From Salinibacterium sp. (GTDB lineage Bacteria; Actinomycetota; Actinomycetes; Actinomycetales; Microbacteriaceae): a DNA stretch of 17,155 nucleotides. A model generated the notes under the pieces. It saw only the letters and a program-made list of their open reading frames with translations. It was not told the origin of the DNA and did not search any database. The position numbers were made by a program, and so were the translations under genes. The stretch spans positions 1 through 17,155 of the forward strand of contig SCSV01000023.1 of assembly GCA_004297555.1 (NCBI GenBank), given 5' to 3'. Shown piece after piece: positions 12,858-17,155 of the stretch (positions within the stretch are counted from its first letter, which is position 1; every line of letters starts with the position of its first letter).

Positions 12858-13804
12858 AGTCCTCGTTGCCCCCGGTCGTCGCCGCGGGAGCGCTCTGCTG
12901 GCGGCTCATCGATGGAGCGCCCTGGATTCTGGTGGTGCACCGCGGGCGTCGCAACGACATCTCCTTGCCGAAGGGCAAAGTCGACGCGGGCGAGACTCTG
13001 CCTCAGACCGCGGTACGGGAGATCGTAGAGGAAACCGGACTCGCCGTGACCCTCGGCGCCCCGATCGGTGTTGTTCAGTACCAACTGCCTGCCGGGCGCC
13101 GCAAGATTGTGCACTACTGGTGCGCGGAGGTGACCGACGAGGCCGTCGCCGCATCCACCTTCGCGCCGCACGAGGAGATCGCCGCGGTTGAATGGCTGAG
13201 ACCCGCGGATGCCCGCAAAAAACTCAGTTACGACCACGACCGCGACATCATCGATCACTTCGTCGATCGGTTCGCGGCCGGCCGAGCACGCACCTTCGCG
13301 ATCATCGCCGTGCGGCATGGCAAGGCCGTCCCTCCCGGTGACTGGGATGGCCCGGATTCGACCCGGCCCCTCATGCACCGCGGGCTTGATCAGGCCGAGT
13401 CGATCGCTGCAGGCATTGCCGCCTTCTCGCCCAAGAAGATCCTCAGCAGCACGGCCTCGCGCTGCCTCGCGACGGTGCAGCCGCTCTCTGAACTCATCCA
13501 GGTGCCCATCAAGGCCAAAGAGGGCATCAGTCAGGATGCCTTCGAGCGCGGCACCGACACGATTGCCAAGACCGTCGCGAATCGCCTGGCCAAGCAAGTG
13601 AACGTCGTTCTCTGCAGCCATGGTCCGGTGCTGCCGCAAATCATCGATGCCCTAGCTGGTCTCACCGGTTCACCGAAGAACGCGACCCTCAGGCACGCTT
13701 CGGTTCTGGGTACCGGGGAGTTCACTGTGCTGCACGTTTCGAGGGAGAAGGTGGCGTCTGGCATTGTCGCCATCGAAACCCATGAGCCGGTCGCGGCGTA
13801 CTGA
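12854..13804 (+). CDS. mutT1: MutT1-type Nudix hydrolase fused to histidine phosphatase
   Basis: Seen: 316 residues in two domains. The Nudix domain (about 8-135) has the full box at 41-63: G41, E47, R55-E56, E59-E60, G62. The histidine phosphatase domain (about 148-300) has RHG at 154-156 and the second His H256 (LCSHGP). Known: mycobacterial MutT1 with this architecture converts 8-oxo-(d)GTP and diadenosine polyphosphates and lies beside ppk in M. tuberculosis. The 4-bp overlap with ppk (ATGA at 12854) couples them, so the enzyme may also clear Ap_nA or nucleotides generated around polyphosphate metabolism (inferred). Note the second copy of the histidine-phosphatase fold in this window, in gpmA. 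Confidence 0.93.
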   Translation: MKSSLPPVVAAGALCWRLIDGAPWILVVHRGRRNDISLPKGKVDAGETLPQTAVREIVEETGLAVTLGAPIGVVQYQLPAGRRKIVHYWCAEVTDEAVAASTFAPHEEIAAVEWLRPADARKKLSYDHDRDIIDHFVDRFAAGRARTFAIIAVRHGKAVPPGDWDGPDSTRPLMHRGLDQAESIAAGIAAFSPKKILSSTASRCLATVQPLSELIQVPIKAKEGISQDAFERGTDTIAKTVANRLAKQVNVVLCSHGPVLPQIIDALAGLTGSPKNATLRHASVLGTGEFTVLHVSREKVASGIVAIETHEPVAAY

Positions 13805-13815
13805 TCCCCAGGTTT

Positions 13816-13870
13816 GTTCACCCTCCGTTCACCTCGGGGCACCAATCTGGTCAATCGGCGTACTTAGCCT
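13816..13870 (+). promoter_or_regulatory. PHO box and promoter of the pst operon
   Basis: GTTCACC occurs twice exactly 11 bp apart (13816-13822 and 13827-13833), followed by a weaker unit GGGCACC (13837-13843) near the -35 position. A -10-like TAGCCT lies at 13865-13870. Known: actinobacterial PhoP and RegX3 bind tandem 11-bp repeats of this consensus and activate pstS under phosphate starvation. The match is close to ideal. The distance from the -10 to the pstS GTG leaves a leader of about 53 nt with a good ribosome-binding site (AAGGGA, 13918-13923). Confidence 0.8.
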
Positions 13871-13928
13871 TCACGTGGGTCGCACCGGCCCACCTCCTGT
13901 AATACACAAACTCCCCGAAGGGAAAACT

Positions 13929-15002
13929 GTGAATCTCACGCGTTTTGGCACCGTTGGTGCCATTGCAATGGCTGGGGCCATCCTTCTGTCGTCTTGCGCA
14001 GCAAACGAGACGGCCGGTTCCGGCAACGCTTCCGGAACGCTCAACGGCGCCGGATCGTCCGCTCAGGGCTCGGCACAGGAAGCGTGGCGTGCCGCGTTCC
14101 AGACCGCCAACTCCAAGGCCACCATCAACTACGACCCCTCGGGTTCGGGTGCAGGCCGCGAGCAGTTCATCGCCGGTGGCGTTGACTTCGCTGGATCGGA
14201 CTCGGCCCTCAAGCCGGAAGAGATCGCCGGCGGCTTCGCCGGTTGTGTCGACGGCAGCGGCTACGTCCAGGTTCCCGTCTACATCTCGCCGATCGCCGTG
14301 ATTTTCAACGTCAAGGGCGTAGACGCGCTAAACCTCGACGCGACCACCCTCGCGGGCATCTTCAAGGGCACCATCACCAAGTGGGATGACCCGGCCATCG
14401 TCGCGCTGAACCCGGACGCCACGCTTCCCTCGGCATCGATCACGGCAGTGCACCGCTCGGACGACTCGGGTACGACCAAGAACTTCACGGACTACCTGAA
14501 CAAGGTTGCTCCGGCGGTTTGGGACGCTCCCGCTGCTGACCCGTTCCCGTACAAGGTCGGCGAGGGCGCCAATGGCACCTCCGGCGTTGTCGACGCAGTT
14601 ACCAATGGCACGAACACCATCGGTTACGCAGACGCATCCAAGGCTGGAAGCCTGACCATTGCCGCTATCAAGGTCGGCGACAAGTTCGTCGCTCCGAGCG
14701 CAGAGGGTGCTGCAAAGGTCGTTGCTGAGTCGCCTGCTGGCGCCACCGCATCTGACGCCGACCTGTCGGTTGCTCTCGACCGCACCACGACCGACCCGAG
14801 CCACTACCCGCTCGTTCTCGTCAGCTACATCGACGCGTGCCTCGAGTACAAGGACGCCAAGGTTGGCTCGCTGGTCAAGGAATACGTGAGCTACATCGCC
14901 AGCGAGAAGGGTCAGGCCGATGCAGCAGCAGCAGCTGGTTCTTCCCCGCTGACGAGCGAGCTGTCGGCCAAGGTGCTGGCAGTTGTTGGCAACATCAAGT
15001 AA
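13929..15002 (+). CDS. pstS: Phosphate-binding lipoprotein PstS
   Basis: This is the extracellular, lipid-anchored binding protein that delivers phosphate to PstCA. Seen: 357 residues from a GTG at 13929. It has a signal peptide with lipobox LSSC and lipidated Cys at 23, then a Gly/Ser-rich linker. Phosphate-loop segments are recognisable: GAGSSAQ (41-47), SGSGAGREQF (71-80) and FAGSDSALK (88-95). HRSDDSGTTKNF is another family hallmark. An upstream reading to 13764 would remove the signal peptide from the N-terminus and overlap mutT1. The gene uses noticeably more GTT, GCT and GAC/AAG codons than its neighbours, as expected for a highly expressed gene. Confidence 0.96.
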   Translation: MNLTRFGTVGAIAMAGAILLSSCAANETAGSGNASGTLNGAGSSAQGSAQEAWRAAFQTANSKATINYDPSGSGAGREQFIAGGVDFAGSDSALKPEEIAGGFAGCVDGSGYVQVPVYISPIAVIFNVKGVDALNLDATTLAGIFKGTITKWDDPAIVALNPDATLPSASITAVHRSDDSGTTKNFTDYLNKVAPAVWDAPAADPFPYKVGEGANGTSGVVDAVTNGTNTIGYADASKAGSLTIAAIKVGDKFVAPSAEGAAKVVAESPAGATASDADLSVALDRTTTDPSHYPLVLVSYIDACLEYKDAKVGSLVKEYVSYIASEKGQADAAAAAGSSPLTSELSAKVLAVVGNIK

Positions 15003-15015
15003 TACGGCAAGATAA

Positions 15016-15065
15016 CTGTCGGGCTGCGGCTCGCGTGCGTTGCACGCTGAGTCGCAGCCCGACAG
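15016..15065 (+). other. Long stable hairpin between pstS and pstC
   Basis: A 50-nt inverted repeat starts 13 nt after the pstS stop. The outer arms are perfect over 13 bp (15016-15028 with 15053-15065). The stem then continues with one G-U pair, three pairs, a single bulged U at 15048 and a 6-bp inner stem (15033-15038 with 15042-15047), closed by a 3-nt loop. About 23 pairs in all. No T-tract follows, so it is not a standard intrinsic terminator. Known: hairpins after the binding-protein gene of ABC operons stabilise that part of the mRNA or cause partial termination. That role here is inferred. Confidence 0.75.
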
Positions 15066-15108
15066 ACTTGGTTTACCGCCCCAACCCGCTTCTCGCAGGA
15101 AGACAGGA

Positions 15109-16047
15109 ATGACGACACGCCCCGCGTCGCCGAAAGCACCTCTTCGACCTGCTGACCGCATCTTCGCCGGAAGCACGATCATCGCCGGTGGCATCATCCT
15201 CGCCGCGCTCGCTGCCGTCGCGATCTTCCTCGTTGCTCAGAGCATCCCGGCCTTCGTCGCGGATCCCGCTGAAATCAAGGGGTCGCCCTCCAGCTTCCTG
15301 GAGTACGTCGGGCCGCTGGTCTTCGGCACCATCTGGGCGGCATTCCTCGCACTTCTGATGGCGCTGCCGCTCTCGCTCGGGATTGCGCTTTTCATCTCGC
15401 ACTATGCGCCACGCCCGGTCGCACAAGGCCTCGGCTACATCATTGATCTGCTCGCAGCAGTGCCCTCGGTCGTCTTCGGACTGTGGGGCATCAAGGTACT
15501 CGCCCCGACACTCGTGCCGTCGTATAACTGGCTCGTCGACAACCTGGGCTGGTTTCCGCTCTTCACTCCCCCGGTTTCCGGCACCGGGCGAACTGTGCTC
15601 ACGGTCGCCATCGTGCTCGCCGTCATGGTGATCCCAATCATCACATCGCTGTGCCGCGAGGTCTTTCTGCAAACTCCGGTATTGCACCAAGAAGCGGCGC
15701 TAGCGTTGGGCGCCACCCGCTGGGAGATGATCCAGGTCGCGGTTCTCCCGTTTGGTCGCCCGGGTATCGTCTCTGCCACCATGCTCGGCCTGGGTCGCGC
15801 ACTCGGTGAAACGATGGTGGTCGCCATGGTGCTGTCTCCTGCCGACGTCATCAGCTTCGTGCTCACTGGTTCACAAAACCCGCAGACGATCGCCGGCAAC
15901 ATCGCCAACAACTTCCCTGAGGCGCACGGTGTCGGCGTGAACGTGCTGATTGCGACGGGCCTGATTCTGTTCGTTGTCACTCTGATCATTAACTCGGTTG
16001 CACGCGCGGTCGTGAATCGTCGCCGAGCCTTCTCCGGAGCCAACTGA
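15109..16047 (+). CDS. pstC: Phosphate ABC transporter permease PstC
   Basis: One of the two membrane subunits of the Pst phosphate importer. Seen: 312 residues with a cytoplasmic Pro/Arg-rich start, a first membrane segment near residues 20-44 and about five more. The EAA loop that docks the ATPase PstB begins at residue 195 (EAALALGATRWEMIQ). ALGETMVVAMVL near the C-terminal part is typical of PstC. I chose the ATG at 15109, with AGGAAG at 15097-15102 6 nt upstream; an earlier start at 15040 would lie within the intergenic hairpin. The stop overlaps the pstA start by one base (TGATG). Confidence 0.95.
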   Translation: MTTRPASPKAPLRPADRIFAGSTIIAGGIILAALAAVAIFLVAQSIPAFVADPAEIKGSPSSFLEYVGPLVFGTIWAAFLALLMALPLSLGIALFISHYAPRPVAQGLGYIIDLLAAVPSVVFGLWGIKVLAPTLVPSYNWLVDNLGWFPLFTPPVSGTGRTVLTVAIVLAVMVIPIITSLCREVFLQTPVLHQEAALALGATRWEMIQVAVLPFGRPGIVSATMLGLGRALGETMVVAMVLSPADVISFVLTGSQNPQTIAGNIANNFPEAHGVGVNVLIATGLILFVVTLIINSVARAVVNRRRAFSGAN

Positions 16048-17126
16048 TGACGACTTCGGATGCCACGGGCATCGTGAACTCCCTCACAGCCGGTCGCTTG
16101 CCGCGTTGGGCACCATGGACGATCCTGACCGGCAGCTGGCTCGTGATGGGCGTGATCCTGGCTCTCATCGCAGCGGGCACTGGCGGGGAATTCAGTCTCG
16201 TCGGAGCCATCTTCTTCGGCACGATTCTCTTCGACGTTCTGCTCTTCGTGCTCACCTATCTCGTTGAGGGGCTGCGGCAGGCCAAAGACCGCCTAGTCAC
16301 CTCGCTCGTCACCACGGCATTCGTGATTGCAGTGCTGCCTTTGGTCTCGCTGCTCGGCACGGTAATCACCTATGGAGCGGCGCGCTTCGACGTACTGTTT
16401 TTCTCCTCCTCGATGCGCAACGTCGTGGGCGCTGGCGGTGGTGCCCTTCATGCGATCACCGGCACCCTGTTGATCACCGGCATGGCCGCCTTGATTTCCG
16501 TGCCCGTCGGCCTGCTCACCGCGATCTATCTCGTGGAGTACGGTCGCGGACCACTGGCCCAAGCGATCACGTTCTTCGTCGATGTGATGACCGGCATCCC
16601 CTCGATCGTCGCCGGATTATTCGCGATCGCGTTCTTCGCACTGATACTGGGCGATCCGGGCATCCGGTTCGGATTCGGCGGGGCTGTGGCGCTCTCACTG
16701 CTCATGATTCCCGTGGTGGTGCGCTCGAGCGAGGAAATGCTGAAGATTGTGCCGAATGAGTTGCGCGAGGCGTCCTACGCGCTCGGAGTGCCGAAATGGC
16801 TCACCATCACGAGAATCGTGATCCCTACAGCGCTCGCGGGGATCGCGACCGGCGTGACGCTCGCAATCGCGCGAGTGATCGGGGAGACAGCACCGTTGCT
16901 GATCATCGCCGGATTCACCGACAGCATGAACTACGACCTTCTCCACGACCGGATGATGTCGCTCCCGATGTTCATCTACAACCAGTACGCGAATCCCGGT
17001 TCAGACGTGCAGCCCTACCTCGACCGTGCCTGGACGGGAGCGCTCACGCTCATCCTCATCGTGATGGCGCTCAACCTCATCGCCCGTCTCATCGCCCGGA
17101 TCTTCTCCCCCAAGCTCGGCCGCTAG
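16047..17126 (+). CDS. pstA: Phosphate ABC transporter permease PstA
   Basis: Second membrane subunit of the Pst importer. Seen: 359 residues, longer than many PstA proteins, with two extra hydrophobic segments in the first ~100 residues before the permease domain. The EAA loop begins at residue 241 (EASYALGVPKWLTITR). FVDVMTGIPSIVAGLFA and ARVIGETAPLLIIAGF are PstA hallmarks. The ATG overlaps the pstC stop (TGATG), so the two are translated in a coupled way. pstB follows after 17 bp. Confidence 0.95.
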   Translation: MTTSDATGIVNSLTAGRLPRWAPWTILTGSWLVMGVILALIAAGTGGEFSLVGAIFFGTILFDVLLFVLTYLVEGLRQAKDRLVTSLVTTAFVIAVLPLVSLLGTVITYGAARFDVLFFSSSMRNVVGAGGGALHAITGTLLITGMAALISVPVGLLTAIYLVEYGRGPLAQAITFFVDVMTGIPSIVAGLFAIAFFALILGDPGIRFGFGGAVALSLLMIPVVVRSSEEMLKIVPNELREASYALGVPKWLTITRIVIPTALAGIATGVTLAIARVIGETAPLLIIAGFTDSMNYDLLHDRMMSLPMFIYNQYANPGSDVQPYLDRAWTGALTLILIVMALNLIARLIARIFSPKLGR

Positions 17127-17143
17127 GCAGAATAGGAATCACG

Positions 17144-17155
17144 ATGTCGAAGCGC
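17144..17155 (+). CDS. pstB: Start of pstB (phosphate ABC transporter ATPase), cut by window end
   Basis: Only four codons (MSKR) are inside the window. AGGAA at 17134-17138 lies 5 nt before the ATG. The call rests on position after pstSCA, where pstB is the normal next gene; the protein itself cannot be judged here. Confidence 0.7.

Noticed and set aside
13668..13674. GTTCACC inside mutT1
   Set aside because: It lies in coding sequence with no partner repeat; it shows that single copies occur by chance.
17127..17143. Separate promoter between pstA and pstB
   Set aside because: The 17-bp gap holds only a ribosome-binding site (AGGAA); the genes read as one operon.

Overview
The window is high-GC chromosomal DNA from an actinobacterium, most likely family Microbacteriaceae (inferred). 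The reasons are a mycothiol synthase gene, a GlnR-type OmpR-family regulator, SenX3-RegX3, a MutT1-type Nudix/histidine-phosphatase fusion, TANNNT -10 boxes placed 6-7 nt before start codons (leaderless pattern), and frequent GTG/TTG starts. I see no rRNA, tRNA, CRISPR array, insertion sequence or prophage.

Layout. 1-1588 (-): regX3 (cut at the window edge) and senX3, the phosphate-responsive two-component system. 1753-2406 (+): phoU, divergent from senX3 across a shared promoter region. 2443-4153: a small accessory block with a VapBC toxin-antitoxin pair (-), a very acidic 69-residue protein (+), and a BrnT-like toxin with a ribbon-helix-helix antitoxin (+). 4169-4915 (-): phosphoglycerate mutase. 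5007-5792 (+): a methyltransferase of unknown substrate. 5794-8961 (-): a tight run of genes read from right to left: an 85-aa membrane protein, a 36-aa single-pass membrane miniprotein, a nitrobindin/FABP-like heme protein, a YgfZ-type folate-binding protein and a FUSC-type membrane protein. 9095-10638 (+): glnR and mshD, overlapping by 4 bp. 10680-13804 (+): ppk and mutT1, overlapping by 4 bp. 13929-17155 (+): pstS, pstC, pstA and the first four codons of pstB.

The main theme is phosphate homeostasis: sensing (SenX3-RegX3), signalling and transport control (PhoU), uptake (PstSCAB), storage (PPK) and nucleotide/polyphosphate clean-up (MutT1). The nitrogen regulator GlnR lies between these parts. 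Phased GTTCACC-type repeats resembling actinobacterial PHO boxes lie upstream of pstS (strong), between senX3 and phoU (moderate) and before ppk (weak), which suggests one feedback regulon. A long, almost perfect hairpin separates pstS from pstC and probably sets the ratio of binding protein to permease.

The least ordinary parts are the toxin-antitoxin block with its acidic protein, the hairpin over the BrnT-like start region, the 36-aa membrane miniprotein, the pstS-pstC hairpin, and an over-represented heptamer (GGATGCC/GGCATCC, 25 copies counted by hand). I found no convincing wholly new multi-gene system; most of the window is core actinobacterial genome.
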